A stretch of 64,000 nucleotides of DNA from DAOUEX01 sp034430235 (GCA_964478075.1 CAYZGO010000012.1:1-64000), one strand, 5' to 3'; numbered from the stretch's first letter, positions 43,134-52,002 are shown. Numbers and translations: made by a program. The notes: generated by a model from the sequence alone, not told the origin.

Positions 43134-44411
43134 CTAACGCTCGCTCCAGCTTGGCATGGGATATATCCCTTCAGCAGTGGCCGCTTCGTTCGGGTGGACG
43201 ACCTCCTTCTGCCCATTCTGCCACTGAATCTGAATCATCGCTTCCAGGGGCACGCCTGTTTCATCGAACGTCAGGTTTCCTTGAACCGTCGGGAAAGTAT
43301 GCGTCCTGATGTATTCGCCCAGCGCTACATTGTCGAAGGTCCCCGTTGCCTCCACTGCCTGTTGCAGGATCTCACACGAGGCGTAAGCCCTGGAAGCGTG
43401 ATAGTCTGGGTCCCTGCCCCACCTTTCCGCGTATTTCACCACAAACTCGGGCACGCCCGGCAGCTTTGAAGTCGCTTCCCAGTGAACCCCACACCATACG
43501 TAGTTGGCGAGATCTCCAAGCTCCGTTCCAAACTCAGGCTCGGAGGGGCCCACAGAAAGCCACATGGCTTTCGGCAAGTAGCCCAGCTCGCTACTCGTGG
43601 ACACCAGCCCGACTGAATCGGGGAAATAGGTCCCGCCGAACAGTACTTCTGCCCCCGCAGCTTTGGCCTTGGCAATGACGGTTGTGAAGTCCGTCGCGCC
43701 AACGGCATACTTCTCTTCGAGCACGACCTCCATTCCCATCGCCTCCGCTTGCACCTTGCCGCCTTTCACGCAGGACTCGGGGAATAGCGTGTCCTCCCAC
43801 AGAAAGGCAATCGTCTTGGGCCTTTCTTCTTCCGGAACATTTTCCTGCAGCCACTCAAAGAAGCCGTTAGCATAGACGCCGGCGAGACCTGGAGCTGTGC
43901 AGAAAGAGTACTTGAAGCCCCTATTGTACAGACCCTCAGAAGTCCCACCGCTGATCAGGAACACCATCTCGTACTGCTCAGCAATCGCCTGGGCCGGGAA
44001 GTTGCACGCGCTGGAGTAAGGACCCAGGAGCAGATCGACCTTGTCCGCGGTGATCAGTTTCTCATAGAGACTGGTCGTCTTGGTTGGATCACTCTCGTCG
44101 TCGTACATGATGAGCTGCACTTCTCTGCCCAGGAGACCCCCCGCCGCATTCATCTCCTCCATCCACATCGTGTAGGATTCCTCGTGCCACGCGGCGCTCT
44201 TGGCATACTTGCCCGTCGTGGAAAGAGCCGCTCCTATCACGACTGGTTCGGGAGGTGGCTCAGTTGGCGGTGGTGGCTCGGCCGTTGGGGCCACTGGCTT
44301 GGCTGTCGGGGCTACTGGCTTGGGCGTTGGGGTGGCCTTGGGCGCACAACCTGCCACCAGCACACCGACAATCACCACAAGCGCAACAATGGTCGAAAAC
44401 TTTGTCTTCAT
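43134..44411 (-). CDS. livK: LIV-type ABC transporter substrate-binding lipoprotein
   Basis: A 425-residue extracytoplasmic binding protein. The signal peptide ends in the lipobox LVAGC (Cys at about residue 22). A Pro/Thr/Ala linker with repeated PVAPTAKP-like units follows, then a Leu/Ile/Val-binding-type bilobed domain from VVIGAALSTTGKYAKSA. The ligand is not evident. The family also binds amides, urea and aromatic or dicarboxylic acids. Because the operon abuts CoA-activating and lyase genes, an organic acid is a reasonable alternative to a branched-chain amino acid. GGAG lies nine bases before the ATG. Confidence 0.93.
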   Translation of the reverse strand: MKTKFSTIVALVVIVGVLVAGCAPKATPTPKPVAPTAKPVAPTAEPPPPTEPPPEPVVIGAALSTTGKYAKSAAWHEESYTMWMEEMNAAGGLLGREVQLIMYDDESDPTKTTSLYEKLITADKVDLLLGPYSSACNFPAQAIAEQYEMVFLISGGTSEGLYNRGFKYSFCTAPGLAGVYANGFFEWLQENVPEEERPKTIAFLWEDTLFPESCVKGGKVQAEAMGMEVVLEEKYAVGATDFTTVIAKAKAAGAEVLFGGTYFPDSVGLVSTSSELGYLPKAMWLSVGPSEPEFGTELGDLANYVWCGVHWEATSKLPGVPEFVVKYAERWGRDPDYHASRAYASCEILQQAVEATGTFDNVALGEYIRTHTFPTVQGNLTFDETGVPLEAMIQIQWQNGQKEVVHPNEAATAEGIYPMPSWSER

Positions 44412-44414
44412 CAC

Positions 44415-45366
44415 ACCTTTCTCCTTTTGTCTGTATCCTTTGCGACCAGACCCTCTGCATCGCGGCCTGGCCCCTGTCCCTGACTGGTTCGCGGGAGCCC
44501 AACCCTCGTGCCCGGTTCAGGCATACGGGCGTACTAGTGTTCCAAGGCTTAACCACCTCCCTTATCCCCGTGTTTGAACGGGCAGACTTGTCCCACCTAT
44601 CATCGCTTCTGGAATTGACTTCCTAGGATTCTGTACTCCGCAGAGTCATCATCTGTCCGGCTGAGGCAGCATCCGTTCCCTCAGAGTTGCTGCCAACTGG
44701 ACTGGAGATAGCACAAAGGGAGGCGCCGCATTGGTGCGACAGCCCCCCTCAGTTCTGAAGAACACACTCGCTCGCAGAGCCCACCCCATGGCAAGATTCG
44801 CAGTTGCCCTGAGAGTAGAGGCAGTAACAATCAACACTACCGAGTCCACTAGTAATAGATGCATCGTCGCTTTTCTTACCCCATACTCGGCAGGGGTGCC
44901 AATCTCTGCGGCTTGTTCGCTAGCCTGAGACCTTACCCCTGAGATGCTCATACCGTATGATGCGCCCCTGAATGATGAGGTAATCATATCATATTCTGGC
45001 CCTGCGTCAAATCGGCATTGTGCAGTGTCCAGGGCGTTCGGGGGCTTTTGACCGAGTCCTTGCCTTGCCCGGTGCTGTGCCGAGCAGACCTGTGAACTGC
45101 TGTCAAACACACATGACACTTGTGTACCATGCAGAACAGACGTTGGCCCCGCGGCACTGCGACTTCATCCAGTGATTACCAACATCTCACGGCAGAGCAC
45201 GCAGAGGCCGCAGCGAACGTCAGGAAGAGGTCTTCTCTGCGCACTTGGCGCTCTACGTACTCGGCATCGCACCTGACACTTGCCCGAATCGCCAGGGGGA
45301 TGTCGCCCCAGGTGCCAGCAAGAACGCAGCCGGGGTTGCATTGCCAAAGCGCCAATCACAGGCGCC
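44415..45366. other. 950-bp gap between livK and larA-like gene
   Basis: I see no gene with a convincing start or family match. A promoter-like pair directed toward livK lies at 44983-45010. The intervening ~560-base leader shows no riboswitch I can recognise. A longer leader or a decayed gene are both possible. Confidence 0.5.
44983..45010 (-). promoter_or_regulatory. Possible promoter of the liv operon
   Basis: On the minus strand TTGACG (45005-45010) and TATGAT (44983-44988) are 16 bases apart, each five of six to consensus. It lies ~570 bases upstream of livK. The distance is long, so it could instead serve an unrecognised transcript. Confidence 0.45.
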
Positions 45367-46626
45367 CTAGTTTGGCACCTGAGGCAATACGGAGGAGCCT
45401 TCAGGCAGTACAATCACCCCTGCGTCTGCATCTGCGGCCCGGAATGCAGCATCCAAGGCTGCCTGGGCTGTGGAATGGCGTTCCATGCCTGTTATGGGTA
45501 CGTCTGCCAGCGATGGTGAAACAAGGAAAATGCGCGCATTTTGGGCAACCTTCGCGATGGCTGCCGCCTTGTGTCCACCGAGGACAAACCGTTCCTGAAT
45601 CCGCTCCGCCAGTTGCTGAGGTGAACGGCCGCTGGTTATCCAATCCTCAAAGGTACTATTGCCAAAGCCCTCTCTGCATTCTGCCACCAGGACAATCGCT
45701 CCTCCCCGGCGAACGGCATATGCAGCGTTGTCCAGCGCCTTCTGTGCCTGATACAGGTTCATATCCTTGGGATAACCACCAGGACTGACCAGCACGATAT
45801 CAGCCAGTCCAGGGATGGCAATCTTGGCACGCAGGGCCAGCAGCTCACACCCCTTGCGATGCGCAGCAATCACGTCGCCTGCCACGGCGTGCACGATGCG
45901 GTGCTCTGCATCCACCACCACATTGAGGATGAAATCCACACCGACCATGGCCGCACCTTCTTCAAGATCGGCACGGACAGGGTTCCCCTCACAACATCCG
46001 GCTCGCGCTTCCGGGCAGAGCATCATCGCATGATTGGCGGTCACCGTGACCTCAGAAGCACAGCCGGGGACGATCGCTTTCGCTCCACCCGAATAACCAA
46101 CGAAGTAGTGAAGTTCCACATTGCCCACGCAGACGCGAAGATCTGCATCCACAACTGGACGGAAGATCTCAACGGGAGTGCCGACACTTGTCAAGCCCAA
46201 CCTGACAGTGTCGGCAACATCGTGATTGATGACCCGAACACGTCTGAAGACATCCGAACCTACTGTGGCCTCCAGTTCAGCGGAGGTCATTAGGCGATGC
46301 AAGCCCACAGCGACGACGACGGCGATATCATGCTCAGCAACGCCGGCTGCCGCCAATTCGGCCAAAACCGGAGGAAGAAGCTTTGCGGAAGGACACGGCC
46401 GAGTCAGATCGCTGGTGACAATCACCACCTTCTGACCCGGCCGAGCGAGATCGCGCAGGCGAGGCGTCCCTATCGGATGGGCCAAGGCTTCATGTACAGA
46501 GGCAGCCTCGTCATGCCACTCTTCTACCCGCTGAGGTTCGAAGACGCCCACCAGATTGGAGTTTGGGACTTGCACTGATACGTAGGAATGCCCAAATGGT
46601 AATCGTAGCGTTGTGACAGTGTTCAT
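45367..46626 (-). CDS. LarA-family (nickel-pincer racemase-like) protein, copy 1
   Basis: A 419-residue DUF2088/LarA-family protein. LarA is the lactate racemase that uses a covalently attached nickel-pincer cofactor; paralogues act on other 2-hydroxy acids. The substrate/cofactor segments are VTSDLTRPCPSAKLLPPV, AVGLHRLMTSAEL (His) and LHYFVGYSGGAKAIVPG, whose Lys is the expected cofactor attachment site. The start at 46626 is preferred because homology begins MNTVTTLRLPFG-like. Cofactor synthesis genes (larB, larC, larE) are not in the window. With HypAB at the left edge the cell clearly handles nickel. The substrate is unknown, and the gene is only ~35% like copy 2 by eye. Confidence 0.88.
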   Translation of the reverse strand: MNTVTTLRLPFGHSYVSVQVPNSNLVGVFEPQRVEEWHDEAASVHEALAHPIGTPRLRDLARPGQKVVIVTSDLTRPCPSAKLLPPVLAELAAAGVAEHDIAVVVAVGLHRLMTSAELEATVGSDVFRRVRVINHDVADTVRLGLTSVGTPVEIFRPVVDADLRVCVGNVELHYFVGYSGGAKAIVPGCASEVTVTANHAMMLCPEARAGCCEGNPVRADLEEGAAMVGVDFILNVVVDAEHRIVHAVAGDVIAAHRKGCELLALRAKIAIPGLADIVLVSPGGYPKDMNLYQAQKALDNAAYAVRRGGAIVLVAECREGFGNSTFEDWITSGRSPQQLAERIQERFVLGGHKAAAIAKVAQNARIFLVSPSLADVPITGMERHSTAQAALDAAFRAADADAGVIVLPEGSSVLPQVPN

Positions 46627-46950
46627 CGCGTTTCCACCCCGCAGTAGCGACGCGCAGCTCCGCATAGGGCCCCAATAGCCAACAATTCCTGTCCCGACAA
46701 CAAGCGTACCATGCCCCCAAAGAGCACACATGCCCCGTCCGGCCCAGCATCTTGAGGACAGTGACTACGGTGATGCGGTCGTCGCCCCGCATAACAGAGT
46801 ATCTTGGCGCACCAGCAATGGCTGTCCACAGACGTTCAGTCCCAGGCGCGCCTGCTGGCTTCTCATACACGCCGGCCGGGTACCAGGAGATCCTACCTTG
46901 ATGAATCCCGGTTTGGGTATCTGCTTCCTGTGCTTGGCTTTCCCTTGCTC
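46627..46950. other. Stretch without a recognisable gene upstream of larA copy 1
   Basis: No frame here has a family match. It separates the larA-like gene from the decayed fumarase beta fragment. Confidence 0.45.
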
Positions 46951-47230
46951 CTAGGCGCCCCCGCCATACATATCGTTGACCACGATTGCTGACAGCTTCT
47001 CGACCTCCAGACGCCGCACAGCTCCTGGTCCCAGGCCTTGATAGGCGATCACTTTGGCTGCCTTGATCGCTCTAGCGATCAGCGCTGAAGCGCCTCCGGT
47101 CACAGTGAAGTAGACGGCCTTGCGCTTCTTGACAGCCTAACGCACAGGCACCGAACGATTACCTTTGCCAATCATGCCCTGCCGGCGTGCAAGGGTCCAT
47201 ACGCCCACTGGTCGTGGGCCCAGCCGAACC
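46951..47230 (-). pseudogene. Decayed fumarate/tartrate dehydratase beta-subunit fragment
   Basis: On the minus strand the frame reads GPTTSGRMDPCTP, the class I fumarase beta signature. After a frameshift it continues GMIGKGNRSVPVR-stop-AVKKRKAVYFTV, then TGGASALIARAIKAAKV, IAYQGLGPGAVRRLEVEKL and SAIVVNDMYGGGA-stop. The order matches the C-terminal half of FumB/TtdB-type proteins, with at least one frameshift and an in-frame stop. No alpha subunit remains. It is a relic of an oxoacid/dicarboxylate cluster next to the liv/CoA-ester genes. Confidence 0.75.
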
Positions 47231-47348
47231 AATTGGTCGACCCGACCTAGCCAGTCACGGCCCCATATACTACATGATTTGACCCCGCAGGTCAAAACCA
47301 CAAGTGTGCGGAGCCCGAGACGTACTATACAGTTTTTGGGGCACGAGG
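47231..47348. other. Short non-coding spacer before repeat D
   Basis: No feature recognised. It may contain further decayed fumarase N-terminal sequence, but I cannot align it by eye. Confidence 0.35.
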
Positions 47349-47583
47349 GCCGTTCCGAGAATTGCGGACTCAGTCCTGAGGACTTTTTGGCACAAAGAAG
47401 GCCTCTCCAACTCTAGGAGACCCGAAGAGATCAAGAAGCAGAACAGAGAGAAGAAGTACTACGTATAGTAGCATTCAGCAAGTGACATACTACATATTGT
47501 AGTCGCTTGAGTATGCGGTCCAGGTGACTTAAAACCCGCTGGAGCAAAACTCCATGAGGGTTCGATTCCCTCCCGCCCTACAC
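47349..47583 (+). repeat. Element-end repeat with tRNA-Leu 3' fragment, copy D
   Basis: The best preserved unit after B. The coding tail ends ...NSRRPEEIKKQNREKKYYV-stop (stop at 47466-47468). Near-palindromes are ACTACGTATAGTAG (47458-47471) and ACTACATATTGTAGT (47489-47503), and the tRNA-Leu 3' half (47526-47583) retains the TAA anticodon loop. The coding tail differs from copy B by substitutions that keep the frame, so both descend from a functional gene end. Confidence 0.75.
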
Positions 47584-47588
47584 GTGAG

Positions 47589-47613
47589 AGGCTCTCCTGC
47601 AATGGGAGGGCCT
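47589..47613 (+). terminator. Hairpin after repeat copy D
   Basis: AGGCTCTCC-TGCAAT-GGGAGGGCCT forms a 9-bp stem (one G-T pair) followed by TTTG. It is homologous to the hairpins at 8412 and 29451. Confidence 0.65.
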
Positions 47614-47869
47614 TTGCGATTGCCGTGAAGAGCCCTGCGGACTTGCTAGAGGCTCTACCCTACGGCACCCGAACGCATCAAACGGCACGATGATGAGCGA
47701 TTGTATCAGCCGTGGATGCACAGCCGGCGGATCAGGGACTTGTACAGGATCAGCCAGAAGACCGCAGAGCAGCAACTCTATGCCCCTGTCGTGCACTTGG
47801 ACCCAAGTCAGGCTCTGCTAGCCTCTCGGCTTCCGAGGGCTCCGCCACGAGGCACCTTCCCAATCCTGT
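47614..47869. other. Non-coding stretch with a possible decayed ribbon-helix-helix remnant
   Basis: On +, about 47698-47770 reads LYQPWMHSRRIRDLYRISQK, which loosely recalls the start of small antitoxin-like DNA-binding proteins. There is no start, and the frame soon loses character. I do not call a gene. Confidence 0.3.
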
Positions 47870-49153
47870 TCACCCGCCCGAGCGATCCGGCGCGACGTAC
47901 GGTATCGTCATTGGGCCCTCGGGTAGCACGCAGATCGTGGCATGCGGCCCATAGCGTTCGAGCAGGCTCGACACCGTTTCCTCCACCGAACTGCAGGGGC
48001 ATAGCATAGCCCGCTCTATGGTCTTGTCATCCAGGTACGAACTCTTGACGTACACGTCGGCCTTTATCTGCACCTGCGCCTGGATCTGCACCTGCCACTG
48101 GTCCTGCCGCAGGAAGCCGGGGGACTCAATAAGTGCCAGCAACTCCTGTGGGGTAGATGCCATCTGCAGCAGCTCTCCATACGCTCCATGATCTGGGAGG
48201 CCGTCCCAACACTCAGCAGCCATCACGATGCTGCCCCCAGGCTTCACCACCTGCGCCGCAGCGGACATCCCCTTCACCGCCTGGTACAGGTTCAGATCCA
48301 GTGGATACCCGGAGTTGCTCGTGATCACAATGTCAAACAGTTCCCGAACCGGTACCATCGCTGTCGATCGCACGAAATCTGTCCCAGCAGCATGAGCCTT
48401 CAGCAAATCGCCCGCAAAGATCCTTGTGATTTGTTTGTCTCGGTTCAGTGCCACGTTGAGCAGGAACGTTGGAGAGGTCATCAGCGCCACTTCCCGCATT
48501 TCCTCCCAGATTGGATTCCCTTCGGTCACGCCCCACGTGGCGCGGGGATCTCCGATCATTTGCGCGCCATGATTCTCCAGCAGAGACCGTTCATCCGCTA
48601 TGCCGGGGAGTACCGCCTTGGGTCCACCTGAGAAGCCGGCGAAAAAGTGCGGCTCGATGAATCCCGTCAAAATCTTGACGCTTGCCTGCATGTACTCTGC
48701 GTTGACGTAAGCCTGGTGTCCAAACGATGTCTGCCCCAAGTGCACCATATTGGCCTGGTCGAAGGCATTGTGCTGGACAACACGGTAGTTCGTCATTATC
48801 TCGCCACCAAGCATTTCAACTAGCTCATCCTCTGTATTGGCACGATGCGTGCCAAGGGCGTTGATGAGCACGACATTCTCGCGCGGGACGTGCGAGATCT
48901 CTTTGAGCAGGACTGAAAGCATCTTCTTACGAGGTTGAGGACGGGTGATGTCACTGAACACGATGGCAACAGTTTCGTGCGGCTTGACTGACTCGCGTAG
49001 GGGCGCTGTACCTATCGGGTCACGCAGCGCCGCGCGGAGTGCCCCACGCTCGTCCGAGAGCCCCGGGACGTACTCTGGCTCCACCACCGTCACGTTGCGA
49101 TCGGGAAGCTCTACCCACAGTCCTTCTTTGCCATAGGCGAGTTTGACTTTCAA
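47870..49153 (-). CDS. LarA-family (nickel-pincer racemase-like) protein, copy 2
   Basis: A 427-residue LarA-like protein. Key segments are IVFSDITRPQPRKKMLSVLL, NALGTHRANTEDEL (His) and GFIEPHFFAGFSGGPKAVLPG (His and the cofactor-binding Lys). The N-terminus in this family reads xKVKLAYGKxGL, which here begins at a TTG codon at 49153, with GGAG eight bases upstream; a GTG at 49201 would add 16 unrelated residues. It is followed two bases after a dehydrogenase gene and may form a two-gene operon with it: racemisation of a 2-hydroxyacid coupled to its oxidation is plausible but inferred. Confidence 0.88.
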   Translation of the reverse strand: MKVKLAYGKEGLWVELPDRNVTVVEPEYVPGLSDERGALRAALRDPIGTAPLRESVKPHETVAIVFSDITRPQPRKKMLSVLLKEISHVPRENVVLINALGTHRANTEDELVEMLGGEIMTNYRVVQHNAFDQANMVHLGQTSFGHQAYVNAEYMQASVKILTGFIEPHFFAGFSGGPKAVLPGIADERSLLENHGAQMIGDPRATWGVTEGNPIWEEMREVALMTSPTFLLNVALNRDKQITRIFAGDLLKAHAAGTDFVRSTAMVPVRELFDIVITSNSGYPLDLNLYQAVKGMSAAAQVVKPGGSIVMAAECWDGLPDHGAYGELLQMASTPQELLALIESPGFLRQDQWQVQIQAQVQIKADVYVKSSYLDDKTIERAMLCPCSSVEETVSSLLERYGPHATICVLPEGPMTIPYVAPDRSGG

Positions 49154-49202
49154 GGCTTGTTCTCCATCGCCATAGTCTGAGGCCTGATTCCCGTGGAGCA
49201 CT

Positions 49203-50477
49203 CTACGGAACGTTCTTGATCAGGCTCAAGTCTCCATCTCGCGCAGCCTCCAAGACCGGCCCCATGTATTCATCGACCATCTCAGCAGTGAGAGGCACCG
49301 GCATGTTCTCTAGCTTCATTTTGAGCTGCGGATCCTTGGCAGCAGCGAGAGCCCGCTCGATGTGTTCATCGGTGAATCCGTCCACCTCCCCCAGTGTTGT
49401 CGGGAAGCCGATGCGCTTGCTGAGTGTCATCATCGCTTCGGCAACGGCCACTCCCAACTCCCGCCCGGTGAGTGCGTCAATGTCTGCATCGGTCATGCCA
49501 CCCTCCTTGAAGATGTTACCCACCATCCGCAGCGGTTCCTCAACCGCTGGGGCAAAGAAGACAACATAGTAGGGGTTCATAATGGCGCAGGCTCGCCCGT
49601 GGCTCAGGATGTCTACCAAAGAGAAACTGGTGAGGTGCCCACCGTTGGTTCCGCCCAGCATGATGGCATAGCCACCCAGGTCGGTGGCCAGGCCCAAAGC
49701 TGTCCGCGCCTCGGTATCGTTGGGATTTGTCACCGCCCGCTCGACATAGTTCACCACCAATCGGATACCCTCGTCGGCCACTTCCATCACTCTGTGGTAG
49801 TACGGTTTTCCTACTGCACCTAGCAGCACTTCCAGATTGTGAGCTATGCCATCCAGCGCACCGTCACCAGTGAATCCGGGGGGCATGGACTTGGTCACGT
49901 CGTAGTCAAACAGGGCGCGTGTTGGCACAATCGCCTCGTCCACGATGAGCTTCTTCTGGCCAGTAGACACGTCCGTGATGTTGGAGTACTTGGTGAGATG
50001 CGCGCCGGAACTCGCCGCCGTCTGGATGGCAACGACTGGGGTGAGACTTTCCCCTGTCACCTGCAGTTTGTCCGTGACCCTGCCAGTACCAAAGTACTCG
50101 TCAATCTCACCTCCCAAAGTGCGCAGCACCTCGGCTGCCTTGGTCGCATCAAGGGTGCTACCGCCACCCAGGCAGACGATGACGTCGGGATCCAGCGCTT
50201 TGATCTCGTCAGTGATGCGGAAGAGATCTTGGCGCGGAGCGTTGGGTCTGGCACCCTCAATTTCACCCAATACCTTGACACCCGCGGCGGCCAGGGAATC
50301 TCTCACCGTCTTGATGAGTGCTTCGTTGCCCGGGAACACAGTGTACACTATGACGGCGCGCTGACCAACCTCGGCGGTCGCACCGCCGACCTCAGGCAGT
50401 ACACCTGACCCGAAGACGTAGCGATCTCCTTTGAACTCGCGAATCAATTGCTTTGCTTTCTCAAAGTTCGACATCAT
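49203..50477 (-). CDS. Iron-containing (group III) alcohol dehydrogenase
   Basis: A 424-residue group III dehydrogenase. NAD(P)-binding is shown by VIVCLGGGSTLDATKAAEVL. Metal ligands lie in MPPGFTGDGALDGIAHNLE and GGHLTSFSLVDILSHGRACAIMNPYYV. These enzymes oxidise alcohols, glycerol, lactaldehyde or 4-hydroxybutyrate. The start at 50477 is one of two consecutive ATGs behind AAAGGAG. It abuts the LarA-like copy 2 gene (about 50 bases to its probable start), suggesting a shared substrate family such as hydroxy acids. Cofactor and substrate are not resolvable here. Confidence 0.92.
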   Translation of the reverse strand: MMSNFEKAKQLIREFKGDRYVFGSGVLPEVGGATAEVGQRAVIVYTVFPGNEALIKTVRDSLAAAGVKVLGEIEGARPNAPRQDLFRITDEIKALDPDVIVCLGGGSTLDATKAAEVLRTLGGEIDEYFGTGRVTDKLQVTGESLTPVVAIQTAASSGAHLTKYSNITDVSTGQKKLIVDEAIVPTRALFDYDVTKSMPPGFTGDGALDGIAHNLEVLLGAVGKPYYHRVMEVADEGIRLVVNYVERAVTNPNDTEARTALGLATDLGGYAIMLGGTNGGHLTSFSLVDILSHGRACAIMNPYYVVFFAPAVEEPLRMVGNIFKEGGMTDADIDALTGRELGVAVAEAMMTLSKRIGFPTTLGEVDGFTDEHIERALAAAKDPQLKMKLENMPVPLTAEMVDEYMGPVLEAARDGDLSLIKNVP

Positions 50478-50797
50478 CCCGTCTCCTTTCATTGCATCAT
50501 TTGGCGCACGTGCTCGATGGCCCGTTGCGCACATCTCTGAGCATCGGGTGATGAAAGCCTTGTGGCGGGCACGATTGAAATCTTGGGTAGCCTGTACTCG
50601 GAAGTAGTCTCCTTCTCTCACATCTGCAACATTCTGCGCGTTTTCGAAGCCGCCAAACGCACTCTGGGCGCCGCCGCAAAAATCCCGTTAGCCGACGCCT
50701 CTATCTAGGAGAAGATGAGGGGCATAGCGCTCGGCCAGGCCCAAGCCTGGCCACTTCTCATCGCTCGCTGGCAAATAGACTCCGGTCGCAACCGCAT
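50478..50797. other. Spacer between dehydrogenase and glycerophosphodiesterase genes
   Basis: I see no gene or clear hairpin. The sequence includes the probable promoter region of the dehydrogenase gene but no consensus pair I would assert. Confidence 0.4.
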
Positions 50798-51595
50798 TCA
50801 GGCTTTGCAATCTGTACTTTCTCCGTCAAGAGATGATGTCGATGCTGATAGTAGATCTGGTCGATTGCTGCATATGCCCTGTATACCGTACTTCAATATC
50901 TCCCGAATCTCTTCGGGGCGCTCCTCATGCCAGATGATGATGCCCAAACCCTGCTCGTGTATCTTTGTCACCAGTTCGGGACTGAGCAGCTTGTGGGGAG
51001 TTGGTGATCGTCGTTCCCAGCAAAAGTGTACGTAGTCGGCTCCGGCCGCTCGGGCCATCCCAACAAAATCCCCGTTCGTTTGGCCCACCAGCACCGAGGT
51101 AGGCATCTCTGGAGCTAGCTCCTTCACCTCTTTTAGTAGAGCATGATCAAAGGAACTAATGATCACCTCCCTTCCGAACTCATTGGCGCGTACAGCCTCC
51201 ACCACCGGACCAGGAGTAGCTGGGGCTTTGAGCTCGATATACAGCCCACACCTGCCCCGAGCGAAGTCGATAGCCTCTTGCAAACTAGGAATCCTCTCCC
51301 TCTGGCCAGCGTCCAACTGTTTCAACTCAAGGAGCGTCTTATCCTTAACGTAGCCGCTGCCGTTCGTCGTCGTCTCCAAGGTGGCGTCGTGGATGATGAC
51401 GGGCTGCCCATCTTTGCTCAGGCGCACATCCACCTCGATCATGTCTGCCCCAAGGTCAACCGCTGCCTCAAAGGCTCGCAAGGTGTTCCCGGGCTCCAAG
51501 GCGGAGGCGCCGCGATGTGCGATCTTCAGACACTCGTGCTGTCCCTGCGGGCTGGAGGACTGTTCAAGGGCTACCTCTCTGTCGGAAAGACGCAC
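50798..51595 (-). CDS. Glycerophosphodiester phosphodiesterase
   Basis: A 265-residue TIM-barrel phosphodiesterase of the GDPD family, hydrolysing glycerophosphodiesters to sn-glycerol-3-phosphate. It has KIAHRGASALEPGNTLRAFE (catalytic His, metal Glu), MIEVDVRLSKDGQPVIIHD (Glu-Asp and second His) and LYIELKAP. There is no signal peptide, so it is cytoplasmic. A GTG start at 51595 is used. It follows the LacI and dehydrogenase fragments and may once have belonged to a LacI-regulated sugar or glycerol operon. Confidence 0.93.
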   Translation of the reverse strand: MRLSDREVALEQSSSPQGQHECLKIAHRGASALEPGNTLRAFEAAVDLGADMIEVDVRLSKDGQPVIIHDATLETTTNGSGYVKDKTLLELKQLDAGQRERIPSLQEAIDFARGRCGLYIELKAPATPGPVVEAVRANEFGREVIISSFDHALLKEVKELAPEMPTSVLVGQTNGDFVGMARAAGADYVHFCWERRSPTPHKLLSPELVTKIHEQGLGIIIWHEERPEEIREILKYGIQGICSNRPDLLSASTSSLDGESTDCKA

Positions 51596-51617
51596 AGTGG
51601 AATCAATGGTGGGAATA

Positions 51618-51716
51618 TCACCACATTATCTCCTCGGCGGTGGCCATGTCGGCGGGCACAAGGTCCCTCACCTGGCTACCCACCTCCTCTATCACACCAG
51701 AAAGCTCGTGCCCTAG
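51618..51716 (-). pseudogene. Fragment of a zinc-type (MDR) alcohol dehydrogenase
   Basis: In one minus-strand frame the sequence reads LGHELSGVIEEVGSQVRDLV then PADMATAEE-IMW-stop. GHExSGVxEEVGSxV is the zinc-ligand region of GroES-fold dehydrogenases. Nothing else of the gene remains on either side. The fragment overlaps, in another frame, the artificial end of the LacI remnant, so a deletion fused the two genes. Confidence 0.7.
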
Positions 51717-52002
51717 AGAGGAAGACGCTGTAGCCATGGTCCAGCGCCAATTCCTCGACCCCCTGGACGATCTCTGCAACGAAGGGATCGGCGATGGTGA
51801 TCGCCACCAATCCGGTAGTCCGAGTGCTCTTAGTCGCCAGTCCGCGGGTGATGGCGCTGGCTACGTAGCCCATCTCCTCAGCCAGACGACGTACACGCGT
51901 TCCCGTCTCATCGCTGATTAGGGGGCTGTATCTAAGCGCTCGAGAGACGGTGGAATGGGAGACGCCTGCTGCTTCAGCGATATCTCTAATGGATACGCTC
52001 AT
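51676..52002 (-). pseudogene. LacI-family regulator, 5' remnant
   Basis: The first ~90 residues are an intact LacI headpiece and the start of the sugar-binding domain: VSIRDIAEAAGVSHSTVSRAL (helix-turn-helix), GYVASAITRGLATKSTRTTG (hinge region) and LVAITIADPFVAEIVQGVEELALDHGYSV. After GYSVFLS the frame leaves the LacI family and runs into dehydrogenase sequence, so about two thirds are missing. The ATG at 52002 lies behind GGACGAG. A DNA-binding headpiece might still be made but cannot sense ligand. Confidence 0.8.

Noticed and set aside
44649..45119. 156-codon minus-strand frame upstream of livK
   Set aside because: No ribosome site or family motif, and composition is unlike the neighbouring genes; it would also overlap the predicted liv promoter.
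47698..47770. Antitoxin-like ribbon-helix-helix gene after repeat D
   Set aside because: Only ~25 suggestive residues, no start codon or ribosome site, and no toxin partner.
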